Source: Dryas octopetala (Eukaryota > Streptophyta > Magnoliopsida > Rosales > Rosaceae). Taken from it: a stretch of 64,000 nucleotides of DNA. Made by a program: the position numbers and the translations under genes. Where the stretch lies: assembly GCA_963921425.1 (NCBI GenBank), contig OY992839.1:5272501-5336500 (forward strand), given 5' to 3'. Positions 33,093 to 46,568 of the stretch are shown piece after piece. Position 1 is the first letter of the stretch; every line of letters starts with the position of its first letter. The notes beneath the pieces were generated by a model. The model was not told the origin of the DNA. It saw only the letters and a program-made list of their open reading frames with translations, and made no database searches.

Positions 33093-36000
33093 TGTCAGAA
33101 AAGCTAGTACTAGCTAGTAAATAGTATTACTGATGAAGCACAAATGAAAAATGTGAGAAGATAAAATAGGAGAAATAGCGAGAGTAACCTTAGTGGCTCA
33201 AGATGGTGTGTACACAAGGAAGGCTAGTCAATTTGAATTTCAGTCCCCATATAAAAATGAAGTCATACATGATAAGTTAAAATTCTAAAATTTTTTGTCA
33301 TTCAAATTTAAATAGTATAGTTTTTTAGTGGGAAAGTTGTATAATGTGGACACCGTATATCATGTAGATAATTTTGACCCTAAATATTGATAGATTCATT
33401 TTTCTTTTATTAAGATAATTTTAAATATATTTGTATGATATTCGTAGATATTCTGTTTTAAGTGATTGTATTCGAAATTTATTTTACTATTTTAATATTT
33501 AATTTTAAGATGTCAAATGAGCCAAGTTGGTCTGGTTCAACTTATTTAAGTTGAGCTAAGTTGTGCTTTATTTCGTACTCGTGTTGTCCCATTTAATAAT
33601 CGTGTTGTACTCTTGTTGACCTAAATAACTAAAATTTTGACTCAGCATACCTCATAGCCTATTTGTGCCCGTGTTGTACTTTAAACGAGCCAGCCCACAA
33701 GTCTTTTTCTCGTTTTTATTTTTTTAATGTTACAAATCTTATCTTATGTTATTTTTTCATGATTATAAGTTATAATTAAATATTAATATATTTGTTTTAA
33801 TGTATTTGTGTCGTACTTAACAACAAGTGTCGTGTTTGTGTTGTGTCGTGCTTATGTCCGCTACAACTTTCATCCCAACTTAAACCTACTACAACTTTCA
33901 TATTTACCTAAACCAACTACAACTTTCATCTGGACCTAATCCATTGATTTATATTGTGCTTATGTCGACCTGACCCATTTTATATTTGTACCATGTCATG
34001 GCTATTTTAATGTGATAATCATATATTCACCTCTAATTTAATTTCATTTGGCCTGAGGTATGGCCGTATGGATCATCCCAATTAATAATTTTTTGGTCCG
34101 ATTCCTCATTTAATTAAAAGCATTAAAATATATGGCCACGTGTCCGTTAGCTAAAACGGCTAGATGTTTCCAGAGCCTTCTCTTTCCAACCGTAATACGT
34201 GACAAAAGGGTTGGAGGCTGTGCTTCAATTGATGGAACGAAAGGGCCATATTTTCGTGGTTGCGGCTGTGAGTGAAGCTGTGGGACCCACGGCCTTTATA
34301 AAGGTGGCTGCTATTTTCCGAAGAGATGGACAATGTGATATATTATGATGATGTATCATTTCGATGCTTTCTTTCATGCATAAGAAGAAGAAAAGATTTA
34401 AAGATGGCGACCAATGAATGAAGGAGGAGGGCAATTATCAAAATCTTATCTTGAATATGTGAATAAGTTTCATAAGAAAAAACAAAAATGAACATGTGAA
34501 TAAGTGTACTAGCACTGTATTATCGAAATTGGTATATATTTTAGACCCTTAGTTTTTTTTTTTGGTTAATTTAGACTCTTAATTTGGTTAAGTGAATTTT
34601 CATTTATGTAACAGTCTAACAATCCTAACATGTCATAGATCTTGCAATAGAATATTACCCTTTACACATATCCCTTTTATATCAATGTATCATTGTTTGA
34701 ATGATCTGATTGAATTAAGCTTCGAAAGAAAAACAAAAAGTAACTATGTGGTTCAACTTTTTAATTAATAGAATTAAAGTTTCTATGTCTACACTATTCT
34801 TAACAAATAGGGTTGAGATGTTAAAAGAGACAATTATCAGTGGAATGCAACCCCCCACCAAAAAATAAGAAACTTCATTATTTTAAAGGGAAATTGTTTT
34901 TCTATTACCTTAGCTAAAAAGCAAAAGGTAAAGAGAAAAAGTGTATACGTATTCATGAATATTTCAAGATTCTGATAAAAGAGTATCATCTTCTCTTCTG
35001 ATCATGAAAAATTGAAAAGAGATACCGATTAAAGCAAAAAAGGAAAGATAAATAGCTATTCAAATGGCATTATGGCAGTAAAAAAAAAACCTGTGCTGAC
35101 TAATGACTGTAATTTTAGGAAGTTTGTGCATGTAAAAATGCATCATCCTTGTGCTTGAGTGCCAAGTTTTCTGGTTCTATAGCAGGCAGCAGTGCTAAGT
35201 TTTATGGTTCATAAAGTTTAAAGCAAAATGCTTTGCTCTTTTAGAATAATTTTGTTCACTACCTTTACCATGATACCACTCCACTCAATTTTATATGGAT
35301 ACAACTATACAAGGACATGTTATGGATACAAGGACATGTGTGCAGGCAAAAAATATAGTGAATTTGTAATACTTTTAACATGTGCATGCAGAAGTATAGT
35401 GAATTCGTAATACTTTAAGGTGTGTATGCAAACAAAAGTGCGAGTGGGTTAAACAGTTTGATATCTGTGGTTTTTGTAGAAGAATCCAAATTCCAGATGG
35501 GTTTGTGGATACGCTGCAATCACAGTTTGGGGGCTTCAGGAAGTTTCCTCAATGATGTTCATTACTATATAATTTATTTTTTGGGGAAGACATAAAGTCT
35601 GATTTTGCAGGGAACATCTTGATACAAGATAATAGGAATAATCCATCAAGGATATTCCCTTCTAAACACTGCTGTTTGATTAACTAACAGAAGGGTTAAG
35701 TAGTGCAAGTTTGACAATTAGGAATAGGTGGACCCTTTAATCATTGATGCTTAGACATACATCAGAGCACATGGTGGAGAAGTGCAGTCTAGAGATCATT
35801 CTATAGCCCCAACCCCCAATATAAAAGGATTAAAAAAAAGAAACGAGTACAGCATGTCAACATATGACCAATTAGTAAATAATACAAATATGAAAATGCT
35901 TTAATAATGAAATCGCTTTAATACATGGATCACAGCTGAAATCGCTTGGCTGCCCGAAACATTTTCGAACCAGCCAACTTGAAAAACAATACATTAAAAG

Positions 36001-36419
36001 ATATTCAACTTGTTAGATCAGGTCGATTGTCAAAGCTTGATATGCAAACCAACTATAGATGATGGAATTAACTGCTCCAAAATTTCCTGCACATGTAAGC
36101 AGGACGATACAGAGAGATAGTTCTTTCATAGCTACATGACTGCACGAGCTTTTAGGGGGAAGAAATGTCAGATATCAATCTTGGTTGCGAGATCTACAGT
36201 AAGGAAGCCGGCAGTGAGTGTGGCTGTGACAACAATAACTCTCTTCCCAGGTGTTATCTACTTCATGTTCGAGACAGTAAAATTGGAGACCATTATTCAG
36301 ATGTTGAGCAAACATGAAGATTCATGTGGGAAGGAGGAACTAGAATTCCCAAACAAGTTAGCGAATCAAGGACAAGTGTCCAACAGCTTTTATACGTGCA
36401 TGAACGCCAAAGAACCATT
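33093..36419. other. Intergenic, with degenerate repeat debris
   Basis: No supported gene. At 33520-34010 there are repeated cgtgttgt and ctacaactttcat motifs like old, decayed mobile DNA. The part above about 35900 is probably the 3' UTR of the acyltransferase gene that ends at 36420. Confidence 0.45.
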
Positions 36420-39400
36420 TCACTTGTGCACAAAACATGTTATGATCCAATGAACCTGTTCAGACAAGAAAAGTGTCACACGTAATGGATGGTGTAGGTT
36501 GTGCACATCGTGCTTTTTAGCAAAAGTACCTATCGACACTTACAATGTTATTTTTAGGATCACGCCAATATAATCCTTGAATCGCCATAATAGCTAAGTT
36601 GGAAGTTACAAGAACAAAAATAGGCAAAGAATGTATTCCCATCCACTCCAAAACAGATGTCATGCACCTGTAACCATAAACATCTACCTGTAGTGGACAG
36701 TGGGAAGTATTTTTATCACATTGAGTTGTTATAAGAGCCCCTCATTAACTAAAAAGATGTAAGGATGAACTTTTTATACCTTCACTGAAGAATTATGCGA
36801 AAACAATAGCAAGCATGAAGCTAGGATTCATTTGTAGTGAATACAACATGCCCTAAGCTCATACTCCATGAATTGTTATACTGGGAATTGTTATAAAAGT
36901 GAATGTAGTTTAACTGGGAGTCCTTGCTTAAATCTCAATTTTAAGGTAAATTTTCTAGGAAGTATGGTAAATGCAAATCTAAAAAGAAAACTCCAAATCT
37001 CATATAGAGAACATGATCATTATGTCCGAGTGTCACTATCTCACTAAAAGAGAGCATGGTAAAGCAAGAAGCATTTATATGTACCACATAAAATGATAAA
37101 AATAAACTCTTAGAACTGACCAATAAATATAGAGCGCAAAATGTGATTCCCGCAAATGCTGAAGTAATTAGCATATAACTGATAGTGTACAGAGACTTAT
37201 TTACAGGAATGCCTGAAAATCAGAAAATGAACAGGAGCAGAAAGTTAGTACTAGAGCACATTAGAGATACATCAGATCAAATCCACATACTAAGAGCTTG
37301 AAATTAATTAGTCCCTGCAATATAGAATTTACTGAACTCATCTTAGCTGGAGTAATATTTTATAGTATACATACCTATGAAGGCAAGGAACGATCCAAGG
37401 ACAAAGATTGAGATTGAAGACAAGGACCAAATGTTTAGGCGCTCTTTGTGGTCCTGTAAACAGTGAAGTAACACCAAATACGCTGAGAAAATGAAAGAAA
37501 CAATAAAAGTTTGCATGAAGCTTAAAAATGGTAGAGAAGATAGTTCAGAACTCGTTACATGATACTTCATATGTGACAAATATCACAGAATAGAGTTCAA
37601 CACATTTTTAAGGTTTTTGTCAAAGTATTTGTTCATTGTGTCAACATAGAAAACTGCTAACTATTTAACAAGTGAATAATGAAATCCACTAAATTTGTGA
37701 ACAGCCTTACACTATTACCTGTAAGTGGGCAAGAATGTGACCATATTGAAGTCCAATTATGCAGGTCACTGCAGCTGTTAGCGAGCTGTGGACACATAGT
37801 AAGAATGTCAATAGACCAATATTTGTTATTAGCTAGGATGAAATACTACTGCATAACAAAAATCAATTACTAAAGAAGAGGACCTAACCAAAATATAATG
37901 GTAAATTGAATCTGCTTTGATTACCTTAGTTCATCAAACACGGGATCACAGAAAGTGGACAAGTGGGATACTAAAGATGACATTACTATTAAAGAACCAT
38001 GTATGATCGTGACTGCACAAGGGAGGCTGAAGAGGCTGCTTGTACAGTTTGAGCTAATAAACAAAGTCGGGACATATTCTCAATCTACCTTTTTCTTTCT
38101 GTTCTTTAAATGCTTTTAGAGAGATTTGCGATTGGGTTATACTTTTGATATGAATTGAAGAATATCGTCATGGATGAGTGAAAGCATATAACTAATTAGA
38201 TCAAAAGATTGTTTAAGAAACTGGAGGTAGCCACTGGGAATAAGGTAAACTTTACTAGGATGGTTTCATCAAATAAAATATGCAATAATGAGAAGATAAT
38301 ATAAAACTAGATATAAGTGGTCTAATATACTGTCAGAAATATTTGTATATTTTAGAATACAAATTGCAGAATTTAGAGGAAGGGGGGGGGTGGTGTTGGT
38401 CACGTTATGTAAGTATATCCGTTACTCAGGCAAGTCAGTATGTAGATTAAATATTCATGAAACCCCTGAAATCTACTAATATAAATCATCATGGAAACCC
38501 ACTATTTTTGTTCGCACAATAATTCAGATATTTTGATTGAAGAAGAGTATTTTGGATTTTCAGTAGCTTGACAGAAATATCTGCCTTTAATTGTTGGTTT
38601 CTTCACCTTCTGAAGTTAGCACCGAGTAAATCTTAGAAGATTGAAGTTGTTTTAGCCAAAATGGTATGTCATGAATCAACAATAGAATTCAAATTAAATT
38701 GAACTGAAACAAACACAACTTAAGACTCGTGTGAAGATGGTAGAACAGACATAAAGTTAGATTGGCCACCTTATAATACCTTCAGGATCAAAAGGAGCAT
38801 GACACCAAGAAGGTGAACTCTCAGGAACCCCACCATCGGCAGACAAATTGCACTCCTGTAAATCATAATTTTGATAAGGCACTAATCACTCAAATACTTT
38901 TTTTTTTTCATGTTTTTTTTGGTTATGGATACGAATTATACACTAAGTTACCTTCAGGTTCCTGTAAACAGGTTTGGAATATAGATGATCAACACCAAGA
39001 ATACAACGATCAATCATGCCAGCAGAATTACAGGCAGGTCCAAGATCTCCTCTTACAGAACATTTCACCTACATCAAAGTAATCAGAAATAGACAATTGA
39101 ATTAAAAGGCATGTTGTATTCAAATAAAGAAATTCTTATTTGGAACAAGGTGGACATGGGATCCATAACCCCGACTTTTACCATAAACACTTATCACAAT
39201 AGCAACTTGAAATGCAATTTGGAAGGTGGGTATCTTGTTATGGAGAAAATAATAACTTCAGAAAAAAAGAATACTGCTGTGCATGCTCTCCATAGGCATA
39301 AGGTACATGTATGCAGATGTAGGGATGCACACTCAGAGGTATTTCTATGCCTTAAGCATGATCAGACGAGCCATTGAAAGACAGCAATGAAAAAATGGTT

Positions 39401-42131
39401 ATTAGGAAGAAAGAAGTGTTCCACAATGTAAACATTTGCTCCTTTGCATTAAACAATGACCAAACAAGTCATTGAAAGACAGCAGGGCAAAAAAGATGTT
39501 AGAAAGAAGTGCTGAAGATTCCACGATTTGAACATTGGCTCCTTTCCATACCAAAATCATGGTAATTGACCAGTTTAAAGTTATTTAACCTTAGCAGGAA
39601 AGAATGCGTGCACACACACACACACATAAACAAAGGAAAGGAGTTTTGAGTAGGGTCTCACCATGTAAACATAACTATCATTAGAGGGAAGCGAAGAGGT
39701 TGGTGTTGATGTGTTGAATTCCCAATCTGGAACATACAAACCATACAGTAACCCAGCGTATACTGCGGATAATGAAAAGATGACACACCTAAAAAGTAGA
39801 AAAGAGAAATTGACACTACATAAGAAGATAATAAAACTTATAGCAAATTTCTGCGCCTGTAAAAAAGTAAAAAACAAACATGAAATGAGAGACAAGAAAG
39901 TCCAATGTATGAGAAGATGATCAAATCATCCAAATATTTCTTAGACATCACTCCAGTAGCTTGGCATTCTAGAAGCTATGCTAAAACAGAGTATGAAATT
40001 ATTTAAATCATCTACTTGAAGTGTTTACAGGCCAAAAACAAAGGAAGTCAGATAATGCCAACATACATACATAAAACCACCTGTCAATTAATCTAAAAAT
40101 ATAAGAAAAATCCCACTTCTACTGAATATCTAATTAACAAAGTGCTATACATTAAAACCTTACCAGTGCCGGTAATAACTCCTGAAAAACCCCACTTCTC
40201 TCCAAGTCTGACGTGAAAGCCAGATTTCACATAAAGCCGCAACAATATATCCAAAAGCTATCCTCTGGATTAAAATGACAATAGTAATTGAAAGTTAAAT
40301 GCTATATATGTTAAAAATTGCATGGAGTAAAGAAATGTACTCGGTTACAACTAGATGTACAGTACATTCACACTACTTAAGCAGGCAGCTATCCGAGTTG
40401 GTGGATAATGTTGTCACCCTTGTAAGATTTGGTTTTTGAGAAATTAACTTGAAACCATCAAATCAAAAGTTAAGGAAGCAGTAGACATATGTAACTTTTC
40501 TTGATGAAATATTAAACACTGATTTTGCCGACCTTTTTGAGGAACTATTATATATGGTAATTCTGTGTAAAAATTAACCCAATTCCCAGGTATCTTCCAC
40601 CAATTACTTGATCCAAATCCTTAAAACTTATCTTTTCATACCCCAATTATTCTATCAAGAATATTGAAAAGTAGTTCAAACATATTGGAATGAAAAGTAG
40701 TTCAAACATTTTGGAATGAAAAGTTTATGCACCTGCAAAATGCCAAACCACCGTATTCTTTCAATGTCAACTCCAAAAGTCAAGGAAGTTACTCCATGGA
40801 AATAACCACCTGAAATGACATGAACCATGCACAGTTTATATTTCCAGTAGTACTTAATATTACTTAATATTTACGGCAATGTAATAGAATTCCAACTGTA
40901 GGATAAAAAAGGAAAATGGAGATAAAGAAGTCCATGAACCTATTAGTTAACTTGGCATACGAAAATAGTTTCTGTTGGTTCAAAGTTATGCCATTGGCTA
41001 GATGATGTTTCCAACTTACTTCCAGTTCTTGACATGTTCATACCTATACTATGTTGAAAGGAACAAAATCAACCTCTTTCTTGGCCACGATGGGTCAAAT
41101 CCTGGGATCTTTAGGTATCATTTAATATAGCATATCTTCATCTGTGCATGGTATGCTTAAAGAAGAGCTTACATGTAAGTTATAGACAATATTACCTTGA
41201 AGAAGAACGCCTAGAAGAAAAAGTTTTAGGGCCCTAAACACCGCCTTCCATGTAGCTTCTACTCTGTTAGTCACTTTCTGCAATTGCCAATTTGCCATTC
41301 AAATCAAGTTTTTAAATTCTATAATTTCATAACCAAGTTAAGAACCTTGAATAAAAAGAATAAAATCAAACAAGCTTTCTATTCCAATTATAATACTAAA
41401 TTTGAAAATGAAAACAACAAGTTGTCAGCTTCTATGTATTCCTGCCAAAAAAACTATGTAGGCACACTCTATAACTCCACAAGTGTACCTTGTAGACAAG
41501 AGCAAGAGAAACTCCGGCAATGAATAGAAAGAAAGGCATAACAAAGTCAGCTAAATGAAGACCGTTCCATGGCGAGTGAGCGATTCTTGGAAAAATCGAT
41601 CCCCCATAATCAACTAGCATCATCAGCTGGAATTCAAGCAATGCAGCATAACTTTAGCAACACAAATCTATGTTGTTTGTAAAAGAAACTTGGTAACGAA
41701 AAAAAATTAAGTTTATAGAAGTGTTTGATTGCTGAGACTGAGATTATTTAGCACAGAAAATTAAATTCAAAATTCGCTGCTTTGGTTTTCCGAGAATCGA
41801 AAATTTCATTTCATCTATGCTCAGTAGCTACACTCAGCTCAGCTGTTGACACAAAATTAGAGTAAAGAAGAAACGTGTAAAGAGTAAAGGCTACTCAATC
41901 CCGGCATTTTCTCAGCAACCAAACAGTACAATTAGAAAGTCAATGCGTTTGACTGGAAAATTTAAAAGTAAGGATTTGAAGCTTCAAACAGAAATGGAGG
42001 TGTTAGAGGGAGAAAAGATAACTCACGAAGACGCAGAGGCCGCGGAAGACATCGACAGAAGCGACACGCGGAGGCTTCACACCGATCACCGGATGGTCTT
42101 CTCCGTTTAGTAGTGGCACGAAATCGGCCAT
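36420..42131 (-). CDS. Heparan-alpha-glucosaminide N-acetyltransferase-like membrane protein
   Basis: Fourteen exons on the minus strand: 42131-42027, 41626-41489, 41277-41196, 40809-40733, 40264-40164, 39788-39662, 39068-38952, 38855-38780, 37970-37925, 37785-37719, 37453-37375, 37212-37121, 36687-36544, 36455-36420. All junctions are GT-AG and in frame, giving about 428 residues. Diagnostic segments are SVDVFRGLCVF, the motif NGLHLADFVMPFFLFIAGVS, PSWCHAPFDPE, IIGLQYGHILAHL and VLEWMGIHSL. The protein is a multi-pass membrane acyltransferase homologous to human lysosomal HGSNAT. Plants lack heparan sulfate, so the substrate is unknown. The start MADFVPLLNGED is chosen over an upstream in-frame ATG (42236) because it matches where plant homologues usually begin. 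Exon 9 (46 bp) is the least certain: it is needed to keep frame but inserts an unusual segment, VSHLSTFCDPVFDE, where the family usually has G-(I/L)-L. Confidence 0.85.
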
Positions 42132-43237
42132 TTTCTCGGCCGAGTCGCCGATAAATTGGAGTTCGGTAAGCTGAGCGTGGAGTACCAAAAATATCGGCTC
42201 TTTTTTGTTTCGGAGAAGAAGACGACGATTGACCACTGTGATGTTTTATTCTAATCTTGTATAAAATACGCTCGGTAGCACAGTATTATTTGTCTTTGGG
42301 GAGGCCAAGTGGTTACGTGGCGCGATTTCATTCGCCAAAGGAATGGTAATACAAACAAGCGTAGAACCGTACGATGTCGTATTGTTGTATTTGAATTTTA
42401 GAGCATGAGGATTTGCTTCGTTTAGTGACATGAGTCAGTTTCGAATATGGAGCGGGCATTCCAACTAACTTCGTTAGTTGATAAACTTGATATGGATATC
42501 TTAATCGTATTAAAACAATAATATTAGGTTTGTCAAATTTATTCACCCAATAATGATATTAGTTGGTGAACAAAATTTAATAAACAAGTTTAGTAATTAT
42601 AGCAATACTCAATCTAAGGAAAGGAGATATTATTTGTTCCAACGTTTTTTCTCAACTTATTGAGCTCTAAAAAATATAATAAAATCATATAAAGTTAATT
42701 TTTATTTTCTACTCCAAATTGGTTTAGGGCCGATTATTTGTTGCCTAGATAATACTAACAATAATAGTAGGTGTACTATATTTTAGTATCATCTTGTTGA
42801 GAAATTATTATGTGTGATCGTAATATCACGTGACAATACGACAATTCCATTAGAATTATAATATATGTATAATTATTAATATCTAAAACTCTAAATCATA
42901 AATTTATAAACTCGTCTACCCATATTATAATAATTAAATTAGTATTAACATGTGATGGTTATGGTTACATTTAATAATTTTTTTCATTTTGTGTACCACA
43001 TCATTAATAAAGGTGAGATACACTTATATTGATGAGTCTCATTTCTATTAAAAAAGTGATACACAAAATAATATTAAAATGTGATACACCCAGCATTACT
43101 CTAATACTAATAGTGTGCAATGTTGTAAGGTCAACAAAAAGGAGTGGAAGAGAATTGAGAGTTTAACTCTATTAGGATTTGGATTAACTTTGCTTTTTAG
43201 TTTTTATACACCACCCTACATAGTGGCTTGTGCCCAA
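42132..43237. other. Intergenic, acyltransferase promoter side
   Basis: AT-rich, with no supported gene. The first 200 bp are the 5' leader and promoter of the minus-strand acyltransferase gene. Confidence 0.45.
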
Positions 43238-43392
43238 ATTTTTAAGTCCCTATTCCTAATCTACCTTTCAGAAGAATGAAAGTAGGTGGGCACATTTTTA
43301 AGTCCCTATTCCTAATCTACCTTTCAGAAGAATGAAAGTAGGTGGGCACATTTTTAAGTCCCTAATCTACCTTTCAGAAGAATGAAAGTAGG
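43238..43392. repeat. 56-bp tandem repeat, 2.8 copies
   Basis: The unit atttttaagtccctattcct... ending aagtaggtgggcac starts at 43238, 43294 and 43350. Copies 1 and 2 look identical; copy 3 lacks six bases (tattcc-like). Confidence 0.92.
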
Positions 43393-44209
43393 ACTTAATA
43401 GAATATGAACTATCATAACGTACGTACATTTTTCTTCTAAACACTTATTCTAATTGAAAGTGTTGTGTGGTATGTTGATTATTGTCAATGCATTAGACTA
43501 ATGCACTTCATTAATCAATTTTTTTTTTTTTACATTGGAGAGAGCATTGAACCATAAGGCTATCAAACTCCTGGCCGGCCCATTACCTCATCCACATAAA
43601 CTCCAAAGACTTTTTAACCTAGAAAGCTTCAAGAAGAAACTAATTTGGCTAGTCACTATCATAATCTTGTTCATGAGTATAAAGAGAAATGTCGAGCCCT
43701 CGAGGAAGACAACAACAATCTCATTGCATAGCTTGCCACTGCTTCCTTTAGTACTCCTCTGAACTTTATTAATGGTTTAGTTGCTATTTACTTGGACTAT
43801 TTTTATCTATGATTTTTCTTTTTCTTCTTTTTTATCAGAGTACGTTATGATATTTGGTAGTGTTAGCAGACAATTTACTAAGCAATTAAGCATATGGTCT
43901 TAATTAGAACAAGCTTTCTATAACCAGACAAACATTCTAGACCTCAAAGTGTCTCAATATTATATACGAGCTCCTCTATCCTCATGTCATATATGGGTCG
44001 ACATGATTATTCCAATACTACAAAGCCACTTTCTAAATTAAAATTATTCTAGCTCAAGTAAATTCAACTGTAACAATATAATTATTTATATCCTTGTCTG
44101 GAAAAAACAATTTAACAATGTATTTAAACTAAAGGTAAATACATTTAATACCACATCCCATGCACCAAACGTCCTAGTTACCAAAAAAGAACAAACTAAG
44201 AAAACATTC
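43393..44209. other. Intergenic, 3' side of the phytocyanin gene
   Basis: No supported gene. A 75-codon frame at 43535 has no recognisable features. Confidence 0.4.
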
Positions 44210-44770
44210 CTAAAATATTTCTAAAATAGAAATCAAAAGGCATAGCACAAAAGTTGTGACAGCCAACCCAAACTTTGACGAGTGGAGTACCAGAGTTGAA
44301 GCACTGCTTAGAATTAAGCTTGGTGCTTCAGAATGAGAGCTTGAGGGTGACGAACTTGGACTTGGAGTTGCGAAAGAAGTATTTGGTATAGGTAAGGTAA
44401 CCTTGACATCAATCTTTTGTCCGACTTGACAATGGCCAGGAGTACCGCAAAGAAAGAAAAAATGGCCAGGCCTTTTAAGGGTGATAGTGTCAGAGCCCGA
44501 AGTGTAGGCAGCAATAGGAGATGTAGTGTTGCAAGATTGGAAATCTTGGTCAGTAACTTGCATGACGCTGTGGAATTGATTGCTATAAACAAAAATCAGA
44601 GTGTCTCCAACATAAAAGTCTTTCGTTGAAGCCCACTTGTTGTAATCGACATGCCCTCTAGAAGTCCATCCATCAGAATCACCAACTTTGTAAACAGCAC
44701 TACCAAAACAATCATCACACAAAACCATTGTCACCAAGAAAATCATCAGTTTGCTCTTTCCCAAAGCCAT
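44210..44770 (-). CDS. Phytocyanin, stellacyanin/mavicyanin type, GPI-anchored
   Basis: A single 186-codon frame on the minus strand. It has an N-terminal signal peptide (about 1-24), a plastocyanin-like domain (about 25-127) starting [13 protein letters not shown], a Ser/Pro-rich spacer, and a hydrophobic tail ([16 protein letters not shown]) typical of GPI attachment. The type-1 copper ligands are all present: His67, Cys108, His113 and Gln118. Glutamine as the axial ligand marks the stellacyanin/mavicyanin class. Cys80 and Cys114 can form the conserved disulfide. The protein should act outside the cell at the plasma membrane as a small blue copper protein; its electron partner is unknown. 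Most plant phytocyanin genes have one intron before the first copper-binding His; none is needed here. A decayed paralogue lies 1.8 kb upstream in the same orientation. Confidence 0.93.
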   Translation of the reverse strand: MALGKSKLMIFLVTMVLCDDCFGSAVYKVGDSDGWTSRGHVDYNKWASTKDFYVGDTLIFVYSNQFHSVMQVTDQDFQSCNTTSPIAAYTSGSDTITLKRPGHFFFLCGTPGHCQVGQKIDVKVTLPIPNTSFATPSPSSSPSSSHSEAPSLILSSASTLVLHSSKFGLAVTTFVLCLLISILEIF

Positions 44771-46119
44771 GACTAATTAACCAACGAGAGCAGAGAGAGT
44801 AAAAGAAAAAAGGGATCAAGGAAGTGAGATCAAATTTAGTATGAAAAAATTAAAGAGGTAGGTGAATGAAAATTTGTGTGAAAGGTACTATGCACAGCCT
44901 CCCATATAAATAATGTGAGTTTTAAGCCTACTCGTAGTTGGAAAAGGTTTTCCAAGTAGTGGTAGGAAACTAGGAAATATACAGTTTTTCCTAATTAAAA
45001 TGGTTAATATCTTTCATACCTTTGGTATTGGTTTAGGAAAGTAGCTATGAAACAGGAAACGAAGATTGAAGTCTAGACCAAAAGTTGGTCTGGGCCTCGT
45101 GCTTTATGCAACAAGTTGAAACGGTGTCGTTTCCTTGGGCGTTGTGGGGCTGTACACACTCTAATGCTATGGCTTAACTTTGGTAGAATTAATATGTAAT
45201 ATGCTTAATTTGCCATTCTCACGTCTCCTGTTCTCCACCTTCTTTCTAATGTTTGAACATTTATTATCAAGTTGCAGTGCCCATCTTTGCACACTAGTTT
45301 TGGAAGTCTAACTATAGTTTTCTTTAGCCATTTTTTTTTTATCACCAAATCGATCATATTATCTCAGTTCTCACCCAAATAAAATCAAAAATTAAATAAC
45401 TCGATCATTATCAACAAAAGAATATTATGCAATATATCAACATGTCATAAGACTTGGATCTAAAAGTTTCATATAGTTGTTTTTGTTGTTCCAAAAATGT
45501 ACCATGGGAGCTTATGAGAGAAGATATAATAGCATATGCACGAGCATATATAAAATCATCTGATAAATGATCGGGTTTGTGAGAAAGATGAAGGAAGTGC
45601 TGGTGATTATTAATGGTTATATGTGAGTAGCAAATATTAAGGTCATTAATCATTATGGTTCTTTCCATTCAATATTTGGTCAATATTAAAAATGAGCTTG
45701 TATTTGCACCAAGTATTTTGCTCACTATTCCTAGAATTTGAAAAAAAACAAAAAATTGTCACAATATTAGGGAGCTCTCTTATGCAGGGATTGGACTTGT
45801 TTTGTGACACATTTTTGTGAACAAAATTTTGCAGCAAACCACTTGGGCATGGCTTTGATTTGGACCACTCGATTGTTTCTCTGTAGATTTCTTTTCTGGG
45901 CTTAGGTTTGCCATTGTACTAAAAAGAAAAATTGTCACAATATTATGCTTAGATAAATGTGCCTCATTCTACGCAAAAAAAAAAAATATTTTTTTTTTAT
46001 TCTTTTTATACAATATTGTCACAATACATAAAATGTTTTTATTCTATGTCACATCTACACCACATAAACTTAAAAATATATCATTCATCAAAAGAAAAAA
46101 CTAAAGAATTAGGAAACAA
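44771..46119. other. Intergenic between phytocyanin gene and pseudogene
   Basis: AT-rich, with no supported gene. The first 150 bp hold the phytocyanin leader and promoter. Frames of 63-85 codons near 45411-45837 are without family resemblance. Confidence 0.4.
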
Positions 46120-46568
46120 CTCTAGAATAAGAAACCAAAGGCATAGCACAATAGTTTGGAAGCATCGGCACTGCTTAGAGTTGAGTTTGGTCACATCCCT
46201 TCAGAATGAAAGGCTGAAGCAAGGTGATGGGCTCGGACTTGCAAACGAATTGTTTGGTACAAGTAGGGTAACCTTGATGTCAACCTTTTGCCCGGCTTGG
46301 CAATGACAAGAAAGTAAAGGTAGCCCTACCTTTTAAGGGTGATGGTATCAGACTCAATAGTATACGTTGCAATAGCATATGTGTGTTGCAAGATTGGACA
46401 TCTTGGTATGAAACATGCATCATCTTGTAGAATTAATTGTTTAAGCAAAAATTAAAGTGTCAAAGAAGTGCACCCAATAGAACCATCAAATCTATAAACA
46501 GCACTATGATAAACGCCAAAGAAAGTCATTGTCACAAAGAAAATAAGTGTACTATTTCCCAAAGCCAT
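46120..46568 (-). pseudogene. Phytocyanin pseudogene (tandem paralogue of 44210-44770)
   Basis: On the minus strand the copy starts MALGNSTLIFFVTM, close to [15 protein letters not shown] of the intact gene, and continues with AVY and GCTSLTL before a stop. Later blocks match the functional gene in shifted frames: the region around its disulfide Cys (VQSCN-like), the ITLKR segment, CQAGQKVDIKVTL-like sequence, and the 3' end (ggcatagcacaa). The mid-domain up to the copper His is deleted and there are several frame breaks, so it cannot make a copper protein. Confidence 0.88.

Noticed and set aside
34225..34434. 69-codon minus-strand frame
   Set aside because: No recognisable features and it lies in non-coding repeat debris.
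43535..43762. 75-codon frame with a hydrophobic middle
   Set aside because: It is a short isolated frame without leader, splice sites or similarity that I can identify.
45411..45837. Two overlapping minus-strand frames
   Set aside because: AT-rich chance frames between the phytocyanin gene and its pseudogene; they do not match phytocyanin or any other family I know.
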